From Bacteroides sp. (GTDB taxonomy: Bacteria > Bacteroidota > Bacteroidia > Bacteroidales > Muribaculaceae): 42,970 nt of DNA. Both the position numbers and the translations under genes were made by a program. Each line of letters opens with the position of its first letter. Position 1 is the stretch's first letter. The notes under the pieces were generated by a model. It was not told where the DNA came from and did no database searches. It was given only the letters and a program-made list of their open reading frames with translations. Positions 8,329 to 18,100 of this stretch are shown here, in pieces. Location: positions 1 through 42,970 of the forward strand of contig JAAVCG010000041.1 in assembly GCA_014802435.1 (NCBI GenBank). The letters are read 5' to 3'.

Positions 8329-8545
8329 CCCTATAGCCTTCCCCCGATTTTTTAAGACCAGAGCCCCATAGCAACTATAGCATTGCGGACCCGGATTTAA
8401 TTTTTTTAGGAGGAGGGACGCGTCCCTCCTCCTAAAAAAATAATGGGCGTCAAAAAACTATAGTGCTATAGTTGCTCTGGTCTTTAAAAAAATGGGGCCG
8501 CTATGGTGCTATGGTCTAAAAAACGGGAGGACTATGGGGATTTTG
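8320..8545. repeat. Palindromic array A (upstream of the orphan gene)
   Basis: A symmetrical element about 200 bp long. Outer arms AGACCATAGC (8320) and its complement CTATGGTCT (8509-8517) enclose second units GACCAGAGC (about 8356) and GCTCTGGTC (about 8473). All are spaced by short A or T runs and CTATAG blocks. The centre is a 42-bp perfect palindrome (8400-8441). A degenerate further unit leads to GGGATTTTG (8537-8545), which supplies the -33 box of the following promoter. The aroC stop codon lies in the first unit. The same design recurs at 9204-9494. Confidence 0.85.
8400..8441. repeat. 42-bp perfect palindrome with SD/anti-SD-like arms
   Basis: A T-run, AGGAGGAGGG, central ACGCGT, CCCTCCTCCT and an A-run form a perfect palindrome. 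On either strand the T-run precedes the GC-rich stem, the opposite of an intrinsic terminator. In RNA one arm would carry an AGGAGG and the other the anti-SD-like CCUCCU. Confidence 0.9.
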
Positions 8546-8572
8546 TTGTTTCAGGGATTTTGGTTAACTTTG
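8542..8572 (+). promoter_or_regulatory. Promoter of the orphan gene
   Basis: TTTG (8542-8545), a 19-nt spacer and TAACTTTG (8565-8572) fit the Bacteroidetes promoter exactly. It places transcription downstream of the ATG at 8503 and so supports translation from 8596. Confidence 0.8.
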
Positions 8573-8595
8573 TGGGGTACAAATACTGTGTTATT

Positions 8596-9213
8596 ATGAA
8601 TGAATTAATTAAACAATTACAATCGTGTCCGGCGAGTGCTGATGATATTAGTAATTATTTCAGCGAGACGGCCAAGTTACTGATGAATGGCTATGTCATA
8701 TCAAAGCGGGGTGTTGAATATGAAATCATCGACATCGAGTTTTACTTGTTTACTCCTGAGCATCAGGATGTAATCACTTATCCACGAAATTGCAAGGCCG
8801 GGGAATGGTTCTTTCATCAAAGTGGAGTGGACCTCACTTTCGCTTCTACTGAGAAGCAGTTTGGCGGCATACTGATTCGCGGACTGAGAGAAATAAGCGA
8901 AAAACCCGATCCCGAGAAAACAACTGTTGGACCACTAAAGTGTGTTTACCTTTTGTGGGATAAATTCAGCGCATTTGAGGTGATTGATGCGGAAATTCCC
9001 ATTATTACGAAGGCAAGCAAAGACTTACCCCAAAATAAAATAAAGCCTCTTCTTCGCAAGATTCCGGTTAAGAAGGACAAGCAAACAGAGAAAATCAACT
9101 ATTGGAAGCAACGGATTGAAAAGAAGTTTGAAGGCGTAAAGATAGATAAAGACCTAAAGGAACTCTCTGACCTCATATTTACCTCCGAATACCGTTTCGT
9201 TAAAGAACCATAA
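8596..9213 (+). CDS. Orphan conserved-type protein between repeat arrays, function unknown
   Basis: 205 residues from the ATG at 8596. A longer in-frame start at 8503 lies upstream of the promoter and inside the repeat array, so it is rejected. No signal peptide or membrane segment. The core reads YEIIDIEFYLFTPEHQD..., then AGEWFFHQSGVDLTF and GGILIRGLREI. I recall this pattern from uncharacterised Bacteroidetes proteins; some of these may be labelled as DNA-3-methyladenine-glycosylase-like, which I cannot confirm. The C-terminal third is Lys/Glu-rich and helical. Base composition is clearly more AT-rich than aroC or the GH84 genes, and palindromic arrays lie on both sides, so a laterally acquired cassette is likely. 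The stop codon lies in the first unit of array B. Confidence 0.7.
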   Translation: MNELIKQLQSCPASADDISNYFSETAKLLMNGYVISKRGVEYEIIDIEFYLFTPEHQDVITYPRNCKAGEWFFHQSGVDLTFASTEKQFGGILIRGLREISEKPDPEKTTVGPLKCVYLLWDKFSAFEVIDAEIPIITKASKDLPQNKIKPLLRKIPVKKDKQTEKINYWKQRIEKKFEGVKIDKDLKELSDLIFTSEYRFVKEP

Positions 9214-9494
9214 CCCCATTGCGGCCCCCGGTTTTTAGACCATTGCTCCATTGCATTCCCAGGTTTTTTAGACCAGAGCAACTATAGCACTATAGTTTAT
9301 TGAGTACCCAATAATGTTTTTTAAGAAGGAGGGGCACGCTCCTCCTTCTTAAAAAAATCAAATCAGGGCCCGCAATGCTATAGTGCTATAGTTGCTCTGG
9401 TCTTAAAAAAAAATGGGACCGCTATGGGGCTCTGGTCTTAAAAAATCGGGGACCGCTATGGGGCTCTGGTCTAAAAATCGGGGGAGGGATTTTG
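9204..9494. repeat. Palindromic array B (downstream of the orphan gene)
   Basis: The same design as array A but longer. Left of centre are three units of about 33-40 bp starting AGAACCATAA, AGACCATTGC and AGACCAGAGC. The centre is a hairpin with 16-bp arms (TTTTTTAAGAAGGAGG and its complement, 9317-9356). Right of centre are three complementary units each ending CTCTGGTCT. Unit spacers are T- or A-runs with CCCGATTTTT. The array ends GGGATTTTG (9486-9494), as array A does, and again supplies a -33 box. It fills the 334-bp gap before the outer-membrane gene. Confidence 0.85.
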
Positions 9495-9521
9495 TGGTTT
9501 GTATTTATTTTTGTACCTTTG
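9491..9521 (+). promoter_or_regulatory. Promoter of the small outer-membrane gene
   Basis: TTTG (9491-9494), a 19-nt spacer and TACCTTTG (9514-9521). Start codon at 9548 is 26 nt further on. The -33 box is the terminal TTTG of repeat array B. Confidence 0.82.
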
Positions 9522-9547
9522 CAAGGTAATATATGCGCATTTTACTT

Positions 9548-10117
9548 ATGAAAAGACAAATCCTGTTGGGGCTCATCGCCCTGATTGCTTCGGTTGGTAT
9601 GGCCAAACCGAAGCCTAATACTAACCTTTATGATAAGGTTCCTCATGCGGGCTATGTCGGTAACATAGCCTTGGAAGTAGCTTCTCCGGGAGCTTATCCG
9701 GGGAGTGCCGGCGGGTTCACCACAACCCACGGAATGATGGTGACGCCCAAAATCCTTGCCGGAATCGGCACCGGTTATATCCATTCGTTTAATAGCGGCA
9801 AGGGAGTGATTCCCATTTTTGCCGAGGGTAAGTTCTTCTTTCCCAGCGAACATATGCGCCGAATTTATCCCCACATCGGGGTGCGCCTGGGCGGACAAGT
9901 AGGCACTCAGGGCGGCGCCGGACTTTACTCTCAGGTTGCGTGTGGCATCCGCATTCCGTTCTCTGACCGCCTGGCGATGAACGTTGAAATCGGCCCTCAA
10001 TTTGCCGGAAAATATGAGCGCGAGGGCGGAAGTAACACCACAGTGACCTATAACAAGCCCTTTAAGGCCAAGGGCGAGCATTTCAGCTTCTTTGGCCGCG
10101 TTTCATTTGAGTTCTAA
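9548..10117 (+). CDS. Small outer-membrane beta-barrel-like protein
   Basis: 189 residues from the ATG at 9548. An ATG 15 nt upstream is possible but puts extra residues before the signal peptide. A signal peptide (MKRQILLGLIALIASVGMA) precedes a mature chain of alternating strands rich in Gly and aromatic residues (GYVGNIALEV, GMMVTPKILAGIGTGYIHSF, IYPHIGVRLGGQVG, FSFFGRVSFEF). It ends in Phe, as outer-membrane barrels do. It resembles the small barrels often seen as singletons in Bacteroidetes; I cannot name a family. It has a good promoter and ends 37 nt before the first GH84 gene, so the two may share a message. Confidence 0.72.
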   Translation: MKRQILLGLIALIASVGMAKPKPNTNLYDKVPHAGYVGNIALEVASPGAYPGSAGGFTTTHGMMVTPKILAGIGTGYIHSFNSGKGVIPIFAEGKFFFPSEHMRRIYPHIGVRLGGQVGTQGGAGLYSQVACGIRIPFSDRLAMNVEIGPQFAGKYEREGGSNTTVTYNKPFKAKGEHFSFFGRVSFEF

Positions 10118-10154
10118 TCCACCATCTCCCTTACCAATCAATTTATCCCATTCC

Positions 10155-12356
10155 ATGAAATTCCGCTTCACCCTTGCGGCACTGCTATTGCCCGCCCTTG
10201 CCGGAGCAATCTCTCCCGAGCCCCAAAAGATGCATACCACCGATGGCTCAGCCTTTTGCGCCCGGAAAGCTGTCTATAAATTGACGGGAGCCGACGAGGC
10301 TGACCCCGATGCCGTCAATGCCTTGCGCGCCAACTTGAAGACCGACGGAACCCCTACGGTTGAAATCATCATTGGCGAACGAGGCGATGACGCCGTTAAG
10401 AACGTTGCCGAGAAAATTCCCGAAGTGGCCGAGGGTTATTACCTCAACATCGTGTCGCCCAACAGGGTGATAATTGCGGGCGCTGATGAAGTCGGTACTT
10501 TCTATGGAGTGCAGACCTTCCTCCAGCTTGCTGCCGGCGATGCTCATTGCGTCGCCGCCCTGGAAATCATTGACTCGCCGGCAATGCCCAAGCGCGGCGT
10601 AATCGAGGGCTTCTATGGCAATCCCTGGAGCCACACTGACCGCCTGAGCCAGTTTGACTTCTATGGCCGAAACAAGATGAACTACTATATCTACGGCCCC
10701 AAGGATGACCCCTATCATCATTCAAGATGGTATGAGCCTTATCCCGCCGATAAGGCCCGCGAAATGAAGGAACTGGTCAGCGCCGCTCATAAAAATAAGG
10801 TGAAATTCGTTTGGGCCATGCACCCCTCTAACTCTATTGAAACCCCGGAGGACCGCGCCAAGGCCCTCGATAAGTTCAGCCGGATGTATGACCTGGGAGT
10901 GAGGGACTTTGCCATATTCTTTGACGATATTTCAGCCAAGAGCGTTGACTCTCAGATTGATTACCTCAACTTCCTCGACCGCGAATTTGTCAAGAAACAT
11001 TCCGACGTCGGCAACCTCATCGTTTGCCCGACAATGTATAACAAGGCATGGAGCGGCGGCGACTATCTCCAGAAGATGGGCACCGGCCTGAATCCCGACA
11101 TTGAAATCATGTGGACCGGGAATTCCGTCTGCGACATGATTAATACCGAAGATTGCCAATGGTTTACGGACCAGACCACGCGTCTGCCCTTCATCTGGCT
11201 CAACTATCCGGTTAACGATTATGGCCAACACAACCTGCTGATGGGTCCCGTTACGGGCAATGACCGCGAAATCGCCCCGATGGTTGCGGCCTTCTGCTCT
11301 AACCCGATGCAGTATGCCGAGGCCTCAAAAGTGGCCCTCTATCAGCTTGCCGACTTTGCCTGGAACCCTGAGGCCTATGATGCTGACCGCTCCTGGCTCA
11401 ACGCGACTGCCGCCCTTGAGCCCGGGAATCTTGACGCCTTCCGCACATTCTGCCTTAACAACGTCGATGTCGCCCCGAGCGTCCATGGGCTCCGATTCTA
11501 TGGCGAAACCCCTGATTTTGCCGAACTTATGGCCGCAAACCCTGAAATCACGCCCGCAGCCGTCATTCAATTCCTCCCCTGGTTTGAGGCCCGCCGCAAT
11601 GCCGCCAATGAGCTCCTGGCCGCGGCCGATGCCGGCGACCCGCTCCTGAGCGAGGTGCGCGAATGGATTGTAGCCCTCCAGGTGCAGTCCCTCCAGGGAA
11701 TTGAACTCGCACGCATGGCCGAGGCCCTCCTCGCTGAAAATCCCAACGGATTCATCAACTCTTACAAGGAGTTTGCCGCACTGACCGACGAGGCCGAAAA
11801 CATCGTTTCCCGCGGATTTGACGGCTCAATCCAGAGCGTCCGCGTCCAAACCGGCACCCTCCACGTAAAACCCTGGATTAAAACCGCTTCACGCCAGCTG
11901 GCCGACATCTTCAAGGCCTCCGGCGCGCAATATCCCGCCGACCTCTTCCCGCAGCAAACGCTCGAAAACGGAACATACTATATCAAACATAACGGCCGCT
12001 GGCTCGGCAACCCCGATGCCGGAGCCAAGGGAGGAGCTCCCATATTCCAGGATGCTATTGACGACATCAACCCCAACCGTCAGGAATGGCACATCCGCCT
12101 TGACCCCGTCACGGAGCGCTACTCCATCGTTAACAGCAAGGATGAACGCTACCTCAACGAAGTGTTCAAATTCGGCGTAAACCCCTATAACCGAGACTGG
12201 AACACCTACATTATCCGCAAGCAGGACGGCAAATTCTCAATTCAGAATGCCGGAAATGGCGGCCAGAAATTCTGGGGAGTCGACGGAGACCAGATCTCAG
12301 GCGCCCAGAACTCTGAAAATCACTTCATCTTTGAAATTATTCCCGTAACCGATTAA
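10155..12356 (+). CDS. GH84 beta-N-acetylglucosaminidase with C-terminal trefoil-like module
   Basis: A secreted hexosaminidase expected to remove terminal beta-GlcNAc from glycoproteins or hyaluronan-type glycans. The start at 10155 (MKFRFTLAALLLPALAGA) gives a proper signal peptide; the upstream ATG at 10092 does not. Order: an N-terminal GH20-b-like domain (about residues 25-140); the GH84 barrel beginning RGVIEGFYGNPWSHTDRLS and containing YIYGPKDDPYHHSRW; the catalytic pair D257-D258 in FAIFFDDISA; and a helical domain. About residues 595-733 form a beta-trefoil-like module (LENGTYYIKHNGRWLG, WNTYIIRKQDGKFSIQN). Most family motifs match the Bacteroides GH84 enzyme as I recall it. It lacks the C-terminal sorting motif present in its neighbour and paralogue. 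Confidence 0.93.
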   Translation: MKFRFTLAALLLPALAGAISPEPQKMHTTDGSAFCARKAVYKLTGADEADPDAVNALRANLKTDGTPTVEIIIGERGDDAVKNVAEKIPEVAEGYYLNIVSPNRVIIAGADEVGTFYGVQTFLQLAAGDAHCVAALEIIDSPAMPKRGVIEGFYGNPWSHTDRLSQFDFYGRNKMNYYIYGPKDDPYHHSRWYEPYPADKAREMKELVSAAHKNKVKFVWAMHPSNSIETPEDRAKALDKFSRMYDLGVRDFAIFFDDISAKSVDSQIDYLNFLDREFVKKHSDVGNLIVCPTMYNKAWSGGDYLQKMGTGLNPDIEIMWTGNSVCDMINTEDCQWFTDQTTRLPFIWLNYPVNDYGQHNLLMGPVTGNDREIAPMVAAFCSNPMQYAEASKVALYQLADFAWNPEAYDADRSWLNATAALEPGNLDAFRTFCLNNVDVAPSVHGLRFYGETPDFAELMAANPEITPAAVIQFLPWFEARRNAANELLAAADAGDPLLSEVREWIVALQVQSLQGIELARMAEALLAENPNGFINSYKEFAALTDEAENIVSRGFDGSIQSVRVQTGTLHVKPWIKTASRQLADIFKASGAQYPADLFPQQTLENGTYYIKHNGRWLGNPDAGAKGGAPIFQDAIDDINPNRQEWHIRLDPVTERYSIVNSKDERYLNEVFKFGVNPYNRDWNTYIIRKQDGKFSIQNAGNGGQKFWGVDGDQISGAQNSENHFIFEIIPVTD

Positions 12357-12364
12357 TACCACAT

Positions 12365-15106
12365 ATGAAAAAAATCATTGCTCTCGCTGCCGTGGCTCTC
12401 TCTCTTTCAGCCTCCGCAGCCCCCATCTCCCCCACTCCCAAGGTGCAAACCTCAGGAACCGCCACGGCCTTCACCACCGCCGACGCCACTTTCCGTCTCT
12501 CCGCCGGCTCTGACGCCGACTCTGACGCCCTGCGCCTGCTCTCTGAAAAGCTCCCCATCTCGGCCGACGGCGCCATTGAAATAGTCATCGGCGGCAAGGA
12601 AAGCTCCATCAGCGATAAAATCCCCGCTGAGGCCGACGGTTACTATCTCAGCGTCAGCAATAACAACGTGACCATTGGCGGCGCCGACGGCCCCGGTCAG
12701 TTCTATGGCGTGCAATCATTCCTGCAACTCTTTGATGCCCCGAGCGTTACGGAAACCGAAGTTATCGACACTCCGGAAATTCCCATCCGCGGCATCATTG
12801 AAGGCTTCTATGGCAATCCCTGGAGCCACGATGAGCGCATCGCCATGTTTGAATTCATGGGACGCCACAAAATGAACGAATATACTTACGGCCCTAAAAA
12901 TGACCCCTACCATCGCGGCCAGTGGGCAACTCCCTATCCCGCTGCCGAGGGCAAACTCATCTCCGAGCTCGCCGAGGCCGCTCACCGCAATAAGGTGAAG
13001 TTCGTCTGGGCCATGCACCCCGGAAACTCCATTGCCGAAAGCAATTATGCCGCAGCAGTGAGCAAGTTCGAGTCAATGTATGAATTAGGAGTGCGCAATT
13101 TCAGCCTCTTCTTTGACGATATCTCAGGCGAGAACGTTGCCCAGCAGGTGGCCTATCTCAAACACCTCACTGACAACTTCGTCAAGAAGCACTCTGACGT
13201 CAGCGCCCTCAGCGTCTGCCCGACGGCTTATAACACGGCCTTCGGCGGCGCCGGACTCTATAATTACATGAGCACCATGGCTCAACTTGACTCTGACGTC
13301 AAAATCATGTGGACCGGACGCTCCGTAGTGGACATGCTCGAGGTGGGTAACCTCCAGAGCTTCACTGAAATGGCCGGACGCAAACCCTACATCTGGCTCA
13401 ACTATCCCGTAAATGACTATGGCGGCGGCTCTATCCTGATGGGCTCCGTGACCGGACTTGACCCTGCCATCAAGAACCATGTCAGCGCCTTCTGCTCCAA
13501 CCCTATGGAATATGCCGAGGCCTCAAAAGTGGCCCTCTTCAGCCTCGCTGACTTCGCCTGGAATCCTGATGCCTTCAATCCCTCCGAGGCCTGGGAACAA
13601 TCCATTGAGGAACTGATGCCTGACGCCGCTGAGGCCTTCCGCACTTTCTGTCTCAGCCACGTTGACTATTACAGCAGCTCTCACGGCTACCGCCGCGCCG
13701 ACGAAACGCCCGAATTCCAGGCCCTCAATACCGAATGTGGAGACCTCTCAGCTGAAAATGCCGCAAAATATCGCGAATATTTCCAGAAGCAACTCTCTGC
13801 CGCCCAGACCCTTGAGGCGCTCAACTCAACGATGACCGCCGAACTCTCGGCCTGGATTCTCAACTTCCGCCTGCAGGCCGAACGTGGCCTCGCCCTCACT
13901 AACATTGCCGAAATCCTCGTCTCTGACTCCCCCGCCGACTTCATCGACGAATATAAGAAATATGAGGAAGCAACGGCTCAGGCCGCAGCCATCGTTGACC
14001 GCGACTTCAGCGGCACCATCAAGCGCTTCTATCCCCGCTCGGCCACTCGCTATGTCGAACCGTTCCTGACTGAAACCCTTGGCAATCAGGTCAACGCCTT
14101 CAAGGACCTCAACGTTGACTATCCCGCCGACCTCTTCCCGCAGCAGCTCCTCGCCGACGGCGAATACTACATCAAGTATAACAATAAATTCCTCTGTAAC
14201 GGAACCGGCGCAGCCAATAACTCGCCCTCAAACCCCTCATGGCGCACACAGGAAGATGACATCAACCCCAACCGCCAGATCTGGAAGGTGCGCATCGACG
14301 TCAACACCGGCCGATACTCAATCATCAGCCTCCATGATGGCCGCTACATCAACGAGATAGGTAACTTTGGCGTCAACCCCTACTCTGCCGACTGGAACAC
14401 CTACACCATCACCCGCCTCAACGGTAAATACGCCTTGCAATGCGGCGGAAACGCCGGAACCAAGTTCCTTGAAGCCAACTCTTCAAGAATCAACCGCGGC
14501 GACCGCGCCGATTATAACGTCAAGAACTTCATCTTCGAGTTCATCCCCGTCAATGACGAACCCGAACCCACAACCGAGGTTACTCTTCCTGCCACCGTCA
14601 TGATTCTCAATGACTCCGGCAAAGCCCTGACCAAGGTTGGCTCGCAGGCCAAGTTCACCGAACTCTCCGGCGAACCCAAAAAGACCCAGCAATTCACCAT
14701 TGAGGCGGACAAGACCTCTAACCGATTCGCAATCAGCTGCGTAAGCCTCGGCGCTCCCCTCGATGAAAAGGCCACTTTCCGCACCAAGGCCGACTTCTCA
14801 GCCGACTGGCATACCTACATCATCCTTGAACACAACGGCAAACACTCAATCCAAAACTGCGTGCACGTTAACAATAACAACAACACCAACTATTGGATTG
14901 CAACTTCTGATGACCTCCTCTCCACTTCTGACTCCATCGATCCCTTTGCCGCTTATCAGTTCACTCTCCGCCCGGTTGAGGAATCATCAATCTCTGAAAT
15001 CGAATCATCAGCCAATTCTCAAACCATCTATGACCTCCAGGGCCGCCGCGTCGTAAACCCGACCAAGGGCCTCTACATCATCAACGGAAAAGTCACCCGT
15101 AAATGA
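12365..15106 (+). CDS. GH84 beta-N-acetylglucosaminidase with two trefoil-like modules and sorting motif
   Basis: Paralogue of the preceding gene, starting 8 nt after it. 913 residues with a signal peptide (MKKIIALAAVALSLSASA), a GH20-b-like domain, and the GH84 barrel (RGIIEGFYGNPWSHDERIA, YTYGPKNDPYHRGQW). The catalytic pair D251-D252 lies in FSLFFDDISG. A first trefoil-like module spans about 585-733 (GEYYIKYNNKFLC, WNTYTITRLNGKYALQ). A second diverged one spans about 738-870 (VMILNDSGKALTKVG, WHTYIILEHNGKHSIQN). The C-terminus IYDLQGRRVVNPTKGLYIINGK resembles the short Bacteroidales secretion/sorting domain, so it may be surface-exposed by a type 9-like route. The modules may bind glycans, which is inferred. 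Its TGA overlaps the next ATG (ATGA). Confidence 0.93.
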   Translation: MKKIIALAAVALSLSASAAPISPTPKVQTSGTATAFTTADATFRLSAGSDADSDALRLLSEKLPISADGAIEIVIGGKESSISDKIPAEADGYYLSVSNNNVTIGGADGPGQFYGVQSFLQLFDAPSVTETEVIDTPEIPIRGIIEGFYGNPWSHDERIAMFEFMGRHKMNEYTYGPKNDPYHRGQWATPYPAAEGKLISELAEAAHRNKVKFVWAMHPGNSIAESNYAAAVSKFESMYELGVRNFSLFFDDISGENVAQQVAYLKHLTDNFVKKHSDVSALSVCPTAYNTAFGGAGLYNYMSTMAQLDSDVKIMWTGRSVVDMLEVGNLQSFTEMAGRKPYIWLNYPVNDYGGGSILMGSVTGLDPAIKNHVSAFCSNPMEYAEASKVALFSLADFAWNPDAFNPSEAWEQSIEELMPDAAEAFRTFCLSHVDYYSSSHGYRRADETPEFQALNTECGDLSAENAAKYREYFQKQLSAAQTLEALNSTMTAELSAWILNFRLQAERGLALTNIAEILVSDSPADFIDEYKKYEEATAQAAAIVDRDFSGTIKRFYPRSATRYVEPFLTETLGNQVNAFKDLNVDYPADLFPQQLLADGEYYIKYNNKFLCNGTGAANNSPSNPSWRTQEDDINPNRQIWKVRIDVNTGRYSIISLHDGRYINEIGNFGVNPYSADWNTYTITRLNGKYALQCGGNAGTKFLEANSSRINRGDRADYNVKNFIFEFIPVNDEPEPTTEVTLPATVMILNDSGKALTKVGSQAKFTELSGEPKKTQQFTIEADKTSNRFAISCVSLGAPLDEKATFRTKADFSADWHTYIILEHNGKHSIQNCVHVNNNNNTNYWIATSDDLLSTSDSIDPFAAYQFTLRPVEESSISEIESSANSQTIYDLQGRRVVNPTKGLYIINGKVTRK

Positions 15107-18100
15107 AACGTTACAACCTCATCAACAACATTTTAGGCTGGGTATGTTTTGCCATTGCGGCAACAACATACCTGCTGACAATCGAGCCGACAGCCTCGTT
15201 CTGGGACTGTCCGGAGTTCATCTCTCAGGGCTATAAACTTGAAGTGGGCCACCCCCCGGGCAACCCTATCTTCATGCTGACCGCCCGATTCTTCATCAAC
15301 TTCGTCGGCTCCGAACCCGGCAGCGTCGCCATGGCCGTCAACTCCATGAACGCGCTACTCAGCGCCGCAACTATCATGCTCCTCTTCTGGACCGTCACTT
15401 ATCTGACCCGCCGACTTATCAGCCGGCGCGATGAAGTCCTCTCCGAGGCCAAGACGGTTATCTGCATGGGGGCCGGACTCGTCGGCGCCCTGGCCTATGC
15501 CTGGAGCGATACCTTCTGGTATTCAGCCGTTGAAGGTGAGGTTTATGCGTTCTCTTCTTTCTGCACGGCTATCGTCTTCTGGCTCATCCTTAAATGGGAC
15601 GCCCGGGCCGACTTGCCTCACTCTGACCGCTATCTGATTCTGATTGCCTACATTATCGGAGTCAGCATCGCCGTCCATCTGCTTAATCTGCTCTGTATCC
15701 CCGCAATTGTCCTGGTGTTCTATTATCGCAAATGGAACCATACCTCAACCAAGGGGTCCATCGCGGCTCTGCTCGTCAGCTTCGTAATCGTCGCGCTGAT
15801 TCTCTTCGGCCTTGTTCCCGGATTCGTTGAAGTGGCCCAGTATGTTGAGCTCTTCTTTGTCAACACCCTCGGCCTCGGCTATAATTCAGGCGTGATTTTC
15901 TATACCTTCGCCGCCCTCGCTATCTTCATCTGGACCATCTATGAGCTCTATCATCAGCGCTCTGCCGCCCGAATCAAGGCCTCATTTGCCCTGAGCGTAC
16001 TCGTCAGCGGCATTCCCTTCATCGGCTCCTCGCTCCTGATTCCCGTCATCGTCATGGCGGCGCTCCTCTGCTGGCTCGCTTGGGTTAAGAAGCTCCCTAT
16101 CCGCGCACTCAATCTCGTGGCCCTCAGCATCTTCGTAATCTTCATCGGTTATTCCAGCTATGCTCTGCTGCTGATTCGCTCCTCTGCGGAAACGCCCATT
16201 AACCAGAACGCCCCTGACAACGTCTTCTCCCTCGCCTCTTATCTCAACCGCGAGCAATATGGCGAGACCCCTCTGCTCTATGGCACTACGTTCACCTCTG
16301 AGGTTCAGCGTGATGCCGCCGGAAATGCAATCTCATCTGAAGAAACCGGCTATGCAAAGACCGTCAAATCCTCCCCCGACGAGAAGGACCGCTACGTCCC
16401 CATCGTGACCAAGACGGACTATACCTACATCCCCGAACAGAACATGTTGTTCCCCCGAATCTATTCCGCCCAGTTTGCGTCGCAATACATGAACTGGATT
16501 GGAATGTCGCCCGCCGATATGGAGACGGTCATGGCCACGGCTACGGCTGATTCTCCCGTAAAATCCATGAAGCGCCGACCCACTTTTGCCCAAAACCTCG
16601 CTTATTTCTTCAATTATCAGCTTAACCACATGTATCTCCGTTACTTCATGTGGAACTTTGCCGGACGCCAGAATGACCTCCAGGGCAATGGAGAAATCAA
16701 CCGCGGAAACTGGATTAGCGGAATACCCTTCATTGACTCTCCCCGCCTGGGCGACCAGAGCCTCCTCCCCGCCGAATATGGCGCCGGTAACAAGGGACAT
16801 AACGTCTACTTCATGCTCCCGCTCATCCTCGGCATCATCGGCCTGCTCTGGCAGTCGCTAAAGGGCGAAAAGGGAATCCGCCAGTTCTGGGTAATCTTCT
16901 TCCTGTTCTTCATGACGGGAGTGGCCATTGTGCTCTATCTCAACCAGACTCCAAATCAGCCCCGCGAACGTGACTATGCCTTTGCCGGCTCATTCTATGC
17001 GTTTGCAATCTGGATTGGACTCGGAGTGGCCGCTATTGCTGACGGCATAAACTCCCTGCTCAAAGAGAAACAGCCGATGGTGGCCGCCATCGTCGCCTCC
17101 ATTCTGGGCCTCTGCGTCCCCCTGCAGATGGTCTCCCAGACATGGGACGACCATGACCGCTCAGGCCGATTCACCGCCCGAGATTTCGGCATGAATTATC
17201 TCTCATCGCTTGAGCCGAACGCCATCATCTTCACTAACGGCGATAACGACACCTTCCCCCTCTGGTATGCCCAGGAAGTGGAAGGATTCCGCACCGACGT
17301 CCGTGTGGTCAACCTCTCTTATCTGACCACTGACTGGTATGCCGCCCAGCAGAAACTCCCCGCCTACGACGCTCTCCCCGTCAATATGCTCGCCACTAAT
17401 CAGGACCTCGGCCTCAACCGACGCCAAAGCGGATTCATAGACACTGACGGGCGATACCTCGGCGAGATTCCCTTTGAAGGTCCCGTGCTTGACTTCCTCA
17501 AGGAATATTATGGCCCCGGACCGGACTCATATGGCGTTTCTTACCCAATCATCAGCGCCAAGACCCTGATTATTCCCGGCGATTCCCTCAAGGGTGAAGA
17601 CGACATAGTCTTTGACCTGCAGGATATCCTCGAAAAGAAGAATCATCAGTCAATAATGACCCAGAGCGACGCCCTGACATTAGACATTCTCGCCACTTCC
17701 GCCGCCCGCGGATGGGACCGTCCCGTCTACATTGCCAATACCGTGGCCGATGATTATTACCTCGGACTCCACCCCTGGATGTATAACACCGGCATGGCGC
17801 GCAAGATTGAGCCCCACTATAGCTCCGCTGCCTATAAGGCGCTCAATGATTCAGCCTATGAGAACGTCATGAACCGATTCCGCTGGGGCGGACTTGACGC
17901 CGAAGGAGGCCAGGACGTCTATCTTGACGAAACCGTCCAGCGAATGGTTGCCTCTACACGCTATTCGCTCATGGAAATTGTCCGCTCGCTCTATCTTGAA
18001 GGCAAAGACCAAAAGGCCCTCGATGTGCTCAACCTGATGACCGAGAAACTCCCCTCCCGCATTACCCCCTATGGAGTGCAGGAAGGCGACGCTATCGCCA

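Noticed and set aside
8400-8441. Intrinsic terminator after aroC
   Set aside because: The T-run is 5' of the stem and the A-run 3', on both strands, the opposite of a terminator.
8503-8595. Longer N-terminus for the orphan gene
   Set aside because: The extra codons lie in the repeat array and upstream of a well-formed promoter at 8542-8572.
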